Positions 9,375-18,309 of a stretch of DNA of 64,000 bases are shown here, piece by piece. Below the pieces are notes generated by a model. The model did no database searches and had not been told where the DNA came from. It worked only from the letters and a program-made list of their open reading frames with translations. The position numbers and the translations under genes are program-made. The DNA comes from Acidisoma sp035492295 (GTDB taxonomy: Bacteria > Pseudomonadota > Alphaproteobacteria > Acetobacterales > Acetobacteraceae), in NCBI RefSeq assembly GCF_035492295.1, contig NZ_DATJJK010000174.1, forward strand, positions 1 through 64,000, given 5' to 3'. Position 1 is the stretch's first letter. Every line of letters begins with the position of its first letter.

Positions 9375-11896
9375 TCCGGCTGGCCTGGCGGATCGCGCTG
9401 CGCGATCTGCGCGGCGGCACACGCGGATTGATCATTGTCCTGCTATGCCTTGGCCTCGGTGTTTCATCGATCGCCGGTATCGGCTCGCTGCGTGCAGCCC
9501 TTGGACAAGGGATTGCGGAAGATGGCCGGGCGATTCTGGGTGGCGATTTCGTGCTCTCGACCGGGCTCGGGCCCTTTTCGCCGGCCGTCTCCGCGTGGCT
9601 ACGGTCCCGCGGCGCACGGGTGTCAGAGACGGTAGAAACCCGCTCCATTCTCGTGGCTCCTTCCGGCCACCGGCTGCTGGTGGCGGCCAAGGCCGTAAGC
9701 CCTGATTGGCCACTGATCGGCCAGGTGACCACCCAGCCGTCTGGCCAGTTCGGCAATCTGAAAAAAGGCATCGATGGTCGGCCCGGCCTGGTGCTGGATC
9801 CCACCGGCGCGCAGACGTTGAAACTTCATGCGGGCGACACGGTGACCCTGGGGGGCGTGAGGTTCGCCTTTCGCGGGACGATCGCCGATTCGCCGGACCG
9901 GATTGCCGACAGTCGGCTATTCGGCGTGAAAGCGTTCGTACCCCTGGCCGCGCTTGCCGGCACGCCACTCGTCGCGCCAGGTGGACTCATCACCTTTAAT
10001 CTTCAGGTGGCCTTGCCGCCGGGTGTCTCCGTTCCAGCGGCGCTTGCGGCGCTCCAGGCGCAGTTCCCGCGAAATCTCTGGCGCATCCGCACGACGGGCG
10101 ATGCCACGCCCGATCTCTCGCGCTTCGTCGATCAGGCGGCGTTGTTCATGACGCTGCTGGGCCTCTCCGCATTGCTGGTCGGCGGCATCGGCGTCGCGAA
10201 TGGCGTAGAGGCCTGGCTCACGGCGCGGGCGCGGAGCATCGCGACCTTGCGCTGCCTTGGCGCATCGGCACGGATGGTTGGCCTCATCCAGGGGCTGCAA
10301 CTGGCGGTACTGGGCATTCCGGGCGTTCTCGCCGGCCTGGCGCTTGGCGCGGTGCTGCCGGTGCTTGTCCTGCCGGCTCTGCGCGACACACTTCCGGTGC
10401 CGCATCATGTCGGGCTTTATCCCCTCCCGCTCGCCTTGGCAGCCGCTTTCGGGCTGCTCGTGGGCGCTATTTTTGCGCTCAGGCCGCTCCGCCGGGCGAC
10501 CGCCATCTCGGGGGCTGCGTTGTTCCGGGCGGCAGCGCTGCCGCCAAAGGTGCCGTGGCGGCTGAGGCCGATGCTCGTCGAGCTGTCGCTGATCCTCTTG
10601 CTCGTCGCGCTGGCCGCCCTTTCGGTGCCGCGCCCGAGCCTTGCCTTGGGCTATTGCGCGGGTGCCATCGCCACGCTCGTCTCGCTGAGGGGCATAGCGG
10701 CTCTCCTCCGGTGGCTGCTGCCGCGCCTGCCGGTGTCGCGCAATGTGGCCGTGTCATGGGCGCTCCGGCGGCTGCACGGGCCAGGCTCGCCTTTGCCGCT
10801 CATGCTGATGTCAGCCGGTGCCGGTCTCACCGTGCTTGTAGCAGTGGCCGAAATCCGCGCTAATCTCATGGCCGAGTTTGCAGGCGAATTGCCCCGTTCA
10901 GCGCCGAGCTTCTATTTCATCGACATTCAGCCGGCCGAGCTTTCGACCTTCGAGGCCGTGGTGCGAAACACCCATGCCGCGTCCGACCTCCAGGAACTGC
11001 CGAGCCTGCGCGCCCGGATCCTGGCCGTGAAGGGCGTGCCGGTGGCGCAATTCCACCCTCCGGGGCGAAGCGACTGGCCGCTGCGCACCGATGTCGGCTT
11101 CACCTATGCGGGTAAACCGCCGCCGGGCACGCGGTTGCGCGCCGGGCAATGGTGGCCCGACGATTACCTCGGACCGCCCGAGGTCTCCTTCGATGCGCGG
11201 ATCGCCAAGGAGTGGGGTATCCACATTGGGGACCGGCTCACGGTCAGCGTCCTGGGGCGGCAGTTCGACCTCAAGGTTGCAAGCCTGCGCGACATTCACT
11301 GGCAATCCCTTGAGCTGAATTTCCTGCTGATCGGCACGCCTGATCCCTTCGCGGGCGCGCCCCATACCGTGATCGCGACGCTCAAGGCGGATCCGGGCCA
11401 GGAAGGTGCCGTGCTGGCAGCCGTGACGGACGCCTTACCGGGTGTCACGGGCATCGATGTCGGCCAAGTCCTGGCAGCGTTCCGAGACTTGCTCGGTCAG
11501 ATCGGCACGGCGGTTAGCCTTGTCGGGCTCGTGGCGCTTATGGCGGGCGGCCTTGTTCTCGTCAGTGCCATTGCGGCGGAACGCGAGCGGCGCATTGCCG
11601 AAGCCGTGGTGCTAAAAACACTCGGTGCAACGCGGGCGCAAATTCGCCTCGCCTGGCTCACCGAATTCGCGGTGGCCGGCGGCATGGCCGGCGTCGCCGC
11701 CGCGGTGCTGGGCGATCTCGCTGCCGCCGTCGCCATTCGCCGGGTCTTCCACACGGATTGGCATTTTCTGCCCGGGATCATGCTGCTGACGGTGGCCTTG
11801 AGCATTCTGGCGATGATCGCGCTCGGCTTCGTCTCAACCGAGCGCGCACTCCGCCAGCCGGCGGCGCCGCGGCTCCGGTTGGAGAACGGCGGTTGA
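9371..11896 (+). CDS. ybbP: YbbP-like FtsX-family ABC permease
   Basis: An inner-membrane permease of 841 residues. It has the duplicated layout of YbbP: an N-terminal membrane helix, a large periplasmic domain, a four-helix FtsX core (about 255-380), further helices, a second periplasmic domain (about 490-690) and a last FtsX core (from about 710) containing VLKTLGATRAQIR. The start is a GTG overlapping the ATPase stop, giving tight coupling. Its length is close to the roughly 800 residues usual for YbbP relatives. It probably moves or extracts a hydrophobic compound or lipoprotein together with the ATPase and the adjacent esterase. A strong hairpin follows 58 bp after the stop. Confidence 0.9.
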
Positions 11897-12250
11897 GGCA
11901 TTGCCGACTGAACGGCACTGGCGTGGCGTGGATCGGGCAGTTCACCTAACGAGGTTTGGCGTGACGCCAAACTCACCCGTCATTCGCTGATAGCAGGCCA
12001 TCGACGTGTCAAGTTACGAGACGTTAAGCCGACCGCTACCAGCCCGTTGAGCAATCGCGCTGTCTAGCCGATTCAGCTTGACTTGTCGTCCCCATCAAAA
12101 TGATCGCTGACAAGATCCGAGCCGATTTCGTCAACGGGCAGCTACACGGTTTCGGGGCTTCCGGTCTTCGACCTCTCCTGCTTTGATGCCGAGGGCGACT
12201 TTTGTACGCCCTAGACATCCAATCCCCTCTGCGGAAGGAGAAGTCCGATC
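11897..12250. other. Intergenic region, 354 bp
   Basis: Apart from the hairpin at 11954-11972 and the ribosome binding site GGAAGGAGAAG at 12233-12243 serving the next gene, I see no gene, repeat or clear promoter. A short basic minus-strand frame across 12036-12260 looks like noise. The region probably holds the promoter of the MFS gene. Confidence 0.5.
11954..11972 (+). terminator. Hairpin after the ybbAP-like pair
   Basis: A perfect 8-bp stem, GTTTGGCG (11954-11961) with CGCCAAAC (11965-11972), closes a three-base TGA loop, with a possible extra G-U pair outside. It stands 58 bp after the permease stop. No T-run follows, so it may be a weak intrinsic terminator or an RNA-stabilising hairpin. 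Confidence 0.45.
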
Positions 12251-13612
12251 GTGTCGGCAACCACGACGCTGCAGCTACGCATGGATGAGGCGGTTCGCCA
12301 TGTCATCCGCAACTACAACCCGCAAGGCAGTCGTATTGGCTGGCTGATGCTGGCTTCGATCTTTGTCGAAGCATGGGACCTATACGCGATTGCTTTCGTC
12401 CTGATCTTCATCAGGGCGCAGTACCATCCGAGCGCCCTGCTTCTCGGACTAGCGGCGGCCGGTACGCAAGGCGGAGCTTTGGTGGGGGCTCTCGTCGGTG
12501 GTTGGCTTTCAGATCGCATAGGCCGACGCATCATGTTCCTCTGCACCATGGTGCTCTTCATCGTTCTTGCCGTCGCGCAGGCTTTCGTGACGAGTGTTGC
12601 ATTGCTTGCCGTGCTTCGCTTTTTCCTCGGCATTCCGCTTGGCAGCGATATTTCCAATGGCTACACCTACATCATGGAATCGCTGCCCCCAGGCGAGCGA
12701 GAGGTGGTGGGCAATCGTTGGCAGTTCATGTTCGCCGTCGGCGAGATTATGACGCTGGCTACAATCCTCGTCATGCTGCTTTTCCACATGAACCACGAAC
12801 TCGTGTGGCGCATCACGCTTGGCCTTGGCGCAGTGCCGGCGCTGATCATCTTTCTGCTTCGACACAGCCTCCCCGAGACCGCTGTCTGGCTGATACGACG
12901 GGGAAAGTTTCGTGAAGCGAAGCTGGTGTCGCGTCGTCTCTATGGCGACGAACTCGAGATGCTTCCCAATCAGGACTTCGAAGTACCTCAGCCGCGTCCA
13001 ACCGAATTCCTGAACGACACGCGCCGCGATCCCGTGCGGTGGCGCGCGACTCTCTTCAGTTGGATCGCATGCTTTGCGCAAGGCACTGAATTTTCTACTT
13101 TCGCCTTCTATTTGCCGGTTCTTTTTAGTCTCGTCGGCGTGTCATCGTTAATCGGAATCAACGCCGTGACCATGGCGCTCTACGTCGTAGCGGCGATTTC
13201 CGGCTGGGTCGGCCCGATGATCACGCCACGTATCGGGCATCGTGGCATTAGCATTGCGGGTTTCGGCATCGTGTTCGTATCGCTGCTCGTCGCAGCCTGG
13301 GCGCTTTACACGAATCACATCGTGGTGCTCCCCTTTGCCGCGGCTGCGATGCTCTGGGGCCACTATTGGGATGCGTCAAACACCATGACCATCGCCACCG
13401 TTGTCGCTAAGCCGCAATATCGCGGGACAGCTTCCGGCTTCGCGTACATGTTCGTCAAATTGCCATCATTTTTGGCAATCTTCCTGTTCCCCTCTCTCTT
13501 TGCCGTCGTGGGCCACGCCACAGCCACGCTGCTGGTGGCGCTTTGCCCGCTGGCCGGTCTGCTCGGTGCCATCTTCCTCCTGCCGGAGATATACGGCTAC
13601 GAGCATCACTGA
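12251..13612 (+). CDS. MFS transporter, sugar/sugar-acid type
   Basis: A 453-residue major facilitator with about 12 membrane helices. The cytoplasmic loop 2-3 motif GGWLSDRIGRRIMF is intact, and LSDRIGRR is the family hallmark. The N-terminal half resembles metabolite:H+ symporters of the sugar porter and sialate/benzoate groups. The cytosolic central loop (about 215-265) is charged and short. The start is a GTG at 12251 preceded by GGAG ten bases upstream. An enolase-superfamily sugar-acid dehydratase follows on the same strand 271 bp away, so an aldonate or hexuronate is a reasonable guess for the cargo. The substrate is not determinable from sequence. Confidence 0.85.
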   Translation: MSATTTLQLRMDEAVRHVIRNYNPQGSRIGWLMLASIFVEAWDLYAIAFVLIFIRAQYHPSALLLGLAAAGTQGGALVGALVGGWLSDRIGRRIMFLCTMVLFIVLAVAQAFVTSVALLAVLRFFLGIPLGSDISNGYTYIMESLPPGEREVVGNRWQFMFAVGEIMTLATILVMLLFHMNHELVWRITLGLGAVPALIIFLLRHSLPETAVWLIRRGKFREAKLVSRRLYGDELEMLPNQDFEVPQPRPTEFLNDTRRDPVRWRATLFSWIACFAQGTEFSTFAFYLPVLFSLVGVSSLIGINAVTMALYVVAAISGWVGPMITPRIGHRGISIAGFGIVFVSLLVAAWALYTNHIVVLPFAAAAMLWGHYWDASNTMTIATVVAKPQYRGTASGFAYMFVKLPSFLAIFLFPSLFAVVGHATATLLVALCPLAGLLGAIFLLPEIYGYEHH

Positions 13613-13883
13613 AACGTGCCTACCCTTTCGCAGGCTTTAGCGTTGTCATTTTCACCGTGGAAGAAGAAGATTTTGACCGCTGTCGCCTACGGTGGCTAAG
13701 CGCCTCCCATTCCCGATGAGAGGCGGAGAGAAAACATCGACTGCCACTTCGCGATGCCGATTCCGTCCGACGGCACGCCGTTGGCGGTGTCGGCAAAGCT
13801 AGGCCCCGTGCTTTTGATTTCGCTATGAACTTTCTCATCGCCGCGGATGTCATCTAAGGACTCCGCAATAAGTTAGAGAACTC

Positions 13884-15080
13884 ATGAAAATCACTGCCGT
13901 CGAAACTCTCTACACCCACGAATTTGAAAACGTGCTTTGGGTTCGAATCCACACGGATACCGGGCTCGTGGGGCTTGGCGAGACCTTCTACGTGGCTTCC
14001 GCGGTTTCCGCCCACATCCACGACACGCTCGCATCGCGACTTCTTGGCCGCGATCCGCTGCGCATCGAAGCGATCAATCGAGATCTGGTCGACCTACCGC
14101 TCGCTCAGGCGAGCACCGGGGCAGAATACCGAGCGGCTTCCGCGATCGACATCGCGCTTTACGATCTTTGGGGTAAGGCCACGAACCAGCCGGTACATCA
14201 ATTACTCGGCGGCCTGTGCTGGGACAAGTTGCGGATCTACAATACTTGTGCGGGCTACCAGTATGTTCGCAATCGCGACATTCGCCCGGTCAACACCTGG
14301 AATATCGGAACCGAAGGCCCTTACGAGGATCTGAAGGGATTCATGACCGACGCCGGAGCACTGGCAGAAAATCTGCTCGAGATGGGTATCTCGGCGATGA
14401 AGATTTGGCCTTTCGACCCTATTGCTCGTCAATCGAACGGTCTAGATATATCAGCGGCGCAGCTTAACGAAGCCTTGAAGCCTTTCGAATTGATCCGCAA
14501 GCGTGTCGGAAGCCAAATGGATATCATGGTCGAATTCCATTCGCTGTGGAACCTGACGACCGCGAAGCGCATCGCCGGGGCGCTCGAGCCCTATGAGCCC
14601 GCCTGGTTTGAAGATCCAATCCGAATGAACTCGAGTCAGGCACTTGCGGATTATGCGCGCTGCACGCGGGTGCCAGTGTGCGCGAGCGAGACACTTGGAT
14701 CGCGCTTCTCCTACAAGGAGATGCTCGATCGTGACGCCATAGATATTGTGATGGTGGACCTCTGTTGGACCGGAGGGCTGACGGAGGGGCGCAAGATAGC
14801 TGTGCTCGCCGACACTTATCACAAGCCTTTCGCACCCCACGACTGTACCGGACCGGTAGGCTTCGCGGCGGCCGTCCATACCGCCTTCTCCCAACCGAAC
14901 ACCATGATTCAAGAGTCGGTGCGGGCCTTCTACACAGGTTGGTACAAGGAACTCGTCACGGAAGTTCCGACAATCAGAGATGGCTACGTATGGCCGATGG
15001 AAGGGCCTGGCCTCGGCACGGACTTGCGGCCGGCCGTTTTTGAGCGATCCGATTTGGTGGTTCGACGCACCGAAGCGTGA
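13884..15080 (+). CDS. Mandelate racemase/enolase-superfamily sugar-acid dehydratase
   Basis: A 398-residue MR/MLE-family enzyme. The N-terminal capping domain (1-125) ends in DLWGKATNQPVHQLLGG, followed by a TIM barrel. Visible active-site elements are the metal ligands in IMVEFHSLW, WFEDPI and CASETLG, the MKIWPFD strand in place of a KxK pair, and the late histidine in FAPHDCTGPV. The E-x-H element and late histidine are typical of members that dehydrate acid sugars to 2-keto-3-deoxy acids, such as gluconate, galactonate and mannonate dehydratases. No carboxylate substrate specificity can be assigned. It follows the MFS carrier and faces a KduD-like SDR, which suits a non-phosphorylative aldonate pathway. 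Confidence 0.85.
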   Translation: MKITAVETLYTHEFENVLWVRIHTDTGLVGLGETFYVASAVSAHIHDTLASRLLGRDPLRIEAINRDLVDLPLAQASTGAEYRAASAIDIALYDLWGKATNQPVHQLLGGLCWDKLRIYNTCAGYQYVRNRDIRPVNTWNIGTEGPYEDLKGFMTDAGALAENLLEMGISAMKIWPFDPIARQSNGLDISAAQLNEALKPFELIRKRVGSQMDIMVEFHSLWNLTTAKRIAGALEPYEPAWFEDPIRMNSSQALADYARCTRVPVCASETLGSRFSYKEMLDRDAIDIVMVDLCWTGGLTEGRKIAVLADTYHKPFAPHDCTGPVGFAAAVHTAFSQPNTMIQESVRAFYTGWYKELVTEVPTIRDGYVWPMEGPGLGTDLRPAVFERSDLVVRRTEA

Positions 15081-15169
15081 GATTGCCGCGGCCTATCGAC
15101 CTCACCGCAGCACGGCACTTCCTACTAACGCGCCGGGTGGCGTTGCTATGAAGGGTGATCGCCGCTCAC

Positions 15170-15200
15170 GAGGATCTTCGCCAAGTAAGCGAAGATCCTC
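15170..15200. terminator. Perfect 12-bp hairpin between convergent genes
   Basis: GAGGATCTTCGC (15170-15181) pairs perfectly with GCGAAGATCCTC (15189-15200) around a seven-base loop. It sits between the plus-strand dehydratase stop (15080) and the minus-strand SDR stop (15233), where a bidirectional terminator is expected. There is no T-run on either side, so it may act through stem strength alone or with Rho. Confidence 0.6.
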
Positions 15201-15232
15201 ACTGTTACGTGCTGCGGCGCCGATTGGCCTGA

Positions 15233-15976
15233 TCAGGCGATGCTCCAGCCGCCGTCAATGGTGAGGCAGGTACCGGTCACGAAACTGGCGCCGTCAGAAG
15301 TGAGGTAAGCGGCCGCCTCTCCAATTTCATTCGGCGTACCCAGCCGGCCTATCGGTGCGCGCGCCATCAACGCCTTGCGTGCTGGCTGCTCGTCAACGTC
15401 CCGAGTCATCTCCGTCCCGACGAAGCCGACGAGGATCGCATTGGAACGAATCGAATGTGGCGCCCACTCGACGGCCAAGGTGCGCATGAGACCGAGAAGC
15501 CCGCTCTTGGCAGCTGCATAGGCAACAACGTTGGGCAGGCCGAGGCGCTCGCTAGTCAGTGATCCAATGAAGAGTAAGCTGCCGCCGCGTCCGGAGGCAA
15601 TCATCCGCTTGCCCGCGGCCTGGGTCAGCAGAAAGGCCGCCCTCAGATGCAGCCCGAGAATCTGATCCCATTGCTCGACTGGAAACTCGACGGCCGGGCA
15701 CCTGAACTGATTGCCAGCCGCATGGACAAGCGTGTCGGCAGCGCCAAATTGCGTTTCGACACGATCGACGAGCGCCTCGGCGTCGTCGCCGTTGCCAATG
15801 TCCCATGTCAGCGGATCGGCATCGAACCCCTGTCCTCGGATCGTCTCCAAGGTGCGCAGCAGCGCATCTTCCCGACGGCCGACGAGCACCGGACGAATCC
15901 CCTTCTGTGCCAGCGCTGTCGCGATGCCTGCGCCAATTCCCGAGCCTGCCCCGGTCACGATCGCTCGCCGGATCAT
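15233..15976 (-). CDS. SDR-family NAD(P)-dependent oxidoreductase (sugar/sugar-acid type)
   Basis: A classical short-chain dehydrogenase of 247 residues. The cofactor motif is TGAGSGIG (8-15), the NNAG-equivalent reads HAAGN, and the catalytic serine lies in IGSLTS with the tyrosine-lysine pair in YAAAK. It ends TGTCLTIDGGWSIA as usual. It resembles gluconate 5-dehydrogenase and 2-deoxy-gluconate 3-dehydrogenase relatives. The start has GGAGAG seven bases upstream. It lies downstream of the lactonase and importer on the same strand and convergent with the dehydratase, so oxidation of an imported sugar or sugar acid is plausible. Confidence 0.85.
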   Translation of the reverse strand: MIRRAIVTGAGSGIGAGIATALAQKGIRPVLVGRREDALLRTLETIRGQGFDADPLTWDIGNGDDAEALVDRVETQFGAADTLVHAAGNQFRCPAVEFPVEQWDQILGLHLRAAFLLTQAAGKRMIASGRGGSLLFIGSLTSERLGLPNVVAYAAAKSGLLGLMRTLAVEWAPHSIRSNAILVGFVGTEMTRDVDEQPARKALMARAPIGRLGTPNEIGEAAAYLTSDGASFVTGTCLTIDGGWSIA

Positions 15977-16384
15977 GAATTGCTCTCCACGTGTCTCCGT
16001 GTTGGTCGCGCACCGATGGAACGCAGTTGTTGGATTCCTGTCGTCGGCAAGTCGGTGCTGCCGAGGGCGCGGTCATTCATGTCTCGATCCTCTGATTGCC
16101 GCAGTGAGATATTCGCTGAAAGTGCACAGCTTTGCAGCGCACCGCGAAACAGACCGAGTCAATCCGAACCACCCCGTCATTGCAAGCCGCCGGGGTGCAT
16201 ATCATCATTGCCCCCGGACTAACCGCCCCACGAACAGCTCATCCGTGAAATGTCACCTTTGACATTCTGCGTCGCCACCATTCTCGCCTTCGTCGTGGAC
16301 AATCACACCCAGGCGTCAGACAGCATGAAACTTAGCAACGCAAGTCTCACCAGATGGAAGGACGCCCAACTTGAAGGTGCGTTC
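15977..16384. other. Intergenic region, 408 bp, with inverted repeats
   Basis: No convincing gene. It holds a perfect inverted repeat AATGTCA-N4-TGACATT at 16249-16266 and a 7-bp GC stem CACCCCG/CGGGGTG with a 14-base loop at 16170-16197. Both lie downstream of the lactonase stop and upstream of the SDR start, so either could be a terminator of the importer operon or an operator for the SDR. Confidence 0.5.
16249..16266. promoter_or_regulatory. Inverted repeat AATGTCA-N4-TGACATT
   Basis: Perfect seven-base arms with a four-base CCTT spacer. The low GC and short spacer suit a dimeric repressor site rather than an intrinsic terminator. It lies 273 bp upstream of the SDR start and 119 bp beyond the lactonase stop. 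No second copy was found in the window. Confidence 0.35.
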
Positions 16385-17236
16385 CTAAGCGGCCCTGAAG
16401 ACTCGGAACCCATCGACTTCTTTGATCATCGCAAATCGGCTCCAACGATCGAAGTCGTGCAGAATGACAAGCCGATCCAGATCGCCTCCGATCTCCTTGT
16501 TAATCCGATCAACCGATTTCAACTGATCCAAGGCACTCCCGATTCCTGAGCCAAGGGGGATGTAGACCCCGTCGTTATTCGTGCCGGTGAGGTTTTGTGC
16601 ACCGTAGATGCAGTCGCCTGCCACCACCACCCGCCCCTTCGCCGTCTCAAGAATAACAAACTGCTGCCCAAAGGTGTGCCCCGGTCCCGATCGCACATGA
16701 ATACCGGGAACCACGTCGTCCTCATCGCCCTCCACCAGCATCAAACGATGCTCCTTGGCTGCATCGAGGGCGCTGTAGATGTCGTCGGGATCCAACACCG
16801 CCGTTAGAAAACCGAACTGGCGCGGCATCGCCATGAGTTCGATCCAACTGAGCAGTTCACGCTTCTGCAGATGGAGCTTTGCATTCGGAAACTTCTCAAC
16901 AGACCCCATATGATCGAAATGCGCATGAGACAGGACAATGTCTGTAATGTCGTCTGCCAGGACACCCATCTCTTCCACCATTCTGACTGGAGATATCCAG
17001 CTCGGAATGCCAAATTTCTCGGCGACAGCGATACCATTGCCCTCTTTCATGAATCCGCAATCTACCAAGACATTCCGATTACCACTTCGGGCGAGAACGA
17101 AGGCGAAGGGTAGATCGATTGCGCCCTTGTCATAGGCGCCTTGAATCAAGGTAGCGACGGGCTGATCCTTGCTCCGCGCATATTCGACAACGTAGACTTC
17201 CCACATCTGCCCCGGTGCACCAACGCTACTTCCCAT
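16385..17236 (-). CDS. Metallo-beta-lactamase-fold lactonase (AHL-lactonase family)
   Basis: A 283-residue dinuclear zinc hydrolase. The HxHxDH motif is SHAHFDHMG, a later histidine lies in GPGHTFGQQ, the bridging aspartate is in VAGDCIYG and the last histidine is in ILHDFDRW. The fold and motif spacing match N-acyl-homoserine lactonases of the AttM/AiiB type. It stands 40 bp behind the permease gene of a sugar importer, and the window has no LuxI/LuxR quorum pair. A sugar lactone is therefore a better candidate substrate than a signal molecule; this is inference. GGAGATG precedes the ATG at a good distance. Confidence 0.85.
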   Translation of the reverse strand: MGSSVGAPGQMWEVYVVEYARSKDQPVATLIQGAYDKGAIDLPFAFVLARSGNRNVLVDCGFMKEGNGIAVAEKFGIPSWISPVRMVEEMGVLADDITDIVLSHAHFDHMGSVEKFPNAKLHLQKRELLSWIELMAMPRQFGFLTAVLDPDDIYSALDAAKEHRLMLVEGDEDDVVPGIHVRSGPGHTFGQQFVILETAKGRVVVAGDCIYGAQNLTGTNNDGVYIPLGSGIGSALDQLKSVDRINKEIGGDLDRLVILHDFDRWSRFAMIKEVDGFRVFRAA

Positions 17237-17276
17237 GAATCATCTCCAAAATCGGCAATTCTCGAATTGCACACAA

Positions 17277-18287
17277 CTACTTCTTGACGTGGCGAGATTC
17301 CGCTCGCGCGCAGATAACCGCAATGATGAGGACACCACCATTAAATATTGGCTGAACCCAGAAAGGCGCACCAAGAAGGTTCAAGCCGTTGAAGCCTACC
17401 GCCATCAGAATGATGGCAATCACTGCGCCAGGAATATTGTAATAGCCCGGCCTGTAGGTCGTCACGCCCAAAAACGCGGCGGCATAGGCCGGCAGCAACA
17501 GATCTGGGCCAAAGCCGGCATTGGCGGCGCCATTCTGGCCGAGCGCAAAAACCGCGCCGATCCCAACCAGAAATCCTGCAATCGCGAAGGCAACGATCTT
17601 CAGTAGTCCTGTCCGGATACCCGCCAAAAATGCCACACGCTCCGACCCGCCGATCGCGTAAAGCTTGCGCCCGAAGGGCGTTTGCTCAAGCACATAAAGT
17701 AGGACAACAGCCATGAGCGCCGTCAGCCAGACCGTTATGCCAAGCCCGAGAAAATGCCCTTGTCCGATAGCCAGAATCGTCGGCGGAATACCGTCGAACA
17801 GCACTTGGCCGCCGCTCAGCCCCAACGTGATCCCGGTTAGGAGAATTCCGGTCCCGAGCGTCGCGATGAAGGAACTGATCTGGAAGCCCACTGTCAGCAC
17901 GCCGTTTATGATACCAACCGCGACACCACCAAGAAGCATGGCGGGGATGACGACACCTGCCCCATAGCCCTGACCGCCGAGGAACGCACCCAGCATCGTC
18001 AGGAATCCGAGCATATTGCCGATCGATAGATCGAACTCCCCGACGACAAGCGGCATGATGGCACCGAAGGCAGTGCAGCACACGACAGCCTGCACAACTA
18101 AAAGATTCTGCCAATTCCTGATGGACAGAAAGCGGCTGCTGATCAATGAGAAAACAAGAATCAGCAGAAATAGCAGGACGACGGTTGCGTAGCGGCTGAA
18201 CAGATGCACGATCGCTCGTCGAAACCGAGAGGGCAATTGCACTCGCGCATCGAGCGCGGAAGCGGTCGAAACGTCTTGTCGGGTCAT
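17277..18287 (-). CDS. CUT2 sugar ABC transporter permease (system A)
   Basis: A 336-residue RbsC/AraH-type inner-membrane permease with about 8-10 helices. The conserved element VGEFDLSIGNMLGF stands where most relatives have GGIDLSVG. The C-terminal part GYYNIPGAVIAIILMAVGFNGLNLL matches the family, but the usual ELxAIAAVVIGG strand is replaced by LLLPAYAAAFLG, which marks a distinct subgroup. It works with the ATPase (18310-19872) and binding protein (19882-21042) upstream in the same minus-strand operon, with gaps of 10-22 bp. The substrate is unknown. Confidence 0.85.
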   Translation of the reverse strand: MTRQDVSTASALDARVQLPSRFRRAIVHLFSRYATVVLLFLLILVFSLISSRFLSIRNWQNLLVVQAVVCCTAFGAIMPLVVGEFDLSIGNMLGFLTMLGAFLGGQGYGAGVVIPAMLLGGVAVGIINGVLTVGFQISSFIATLGTGILLTGITLGLSGGQVLFDGIPPTILAIGQGHFLGLGITVWLTALMAVVLLYVLEQTPFGRKLYAIGGSERVAFLAGIRTGLLKIVAFAIAGFLVGIGAVFALGQNGAANAGFGPDLLLPAYAAAFLGVTTYRPGYYNIPGAVIAIILMAVGFNGLNLLGAPFWVQPIFNGGVLIIAVICARAESRHVKK

Positions 18288-18309
18288 AATCCAATTCCCA
18301 GATGAATGC

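Noticed and set aside
12036..12260. Short minus-strand frame in the 354-bp intergenic region
   Set aside because: Basic, low-complexity translation and no ribosome binding site or family resemblance.
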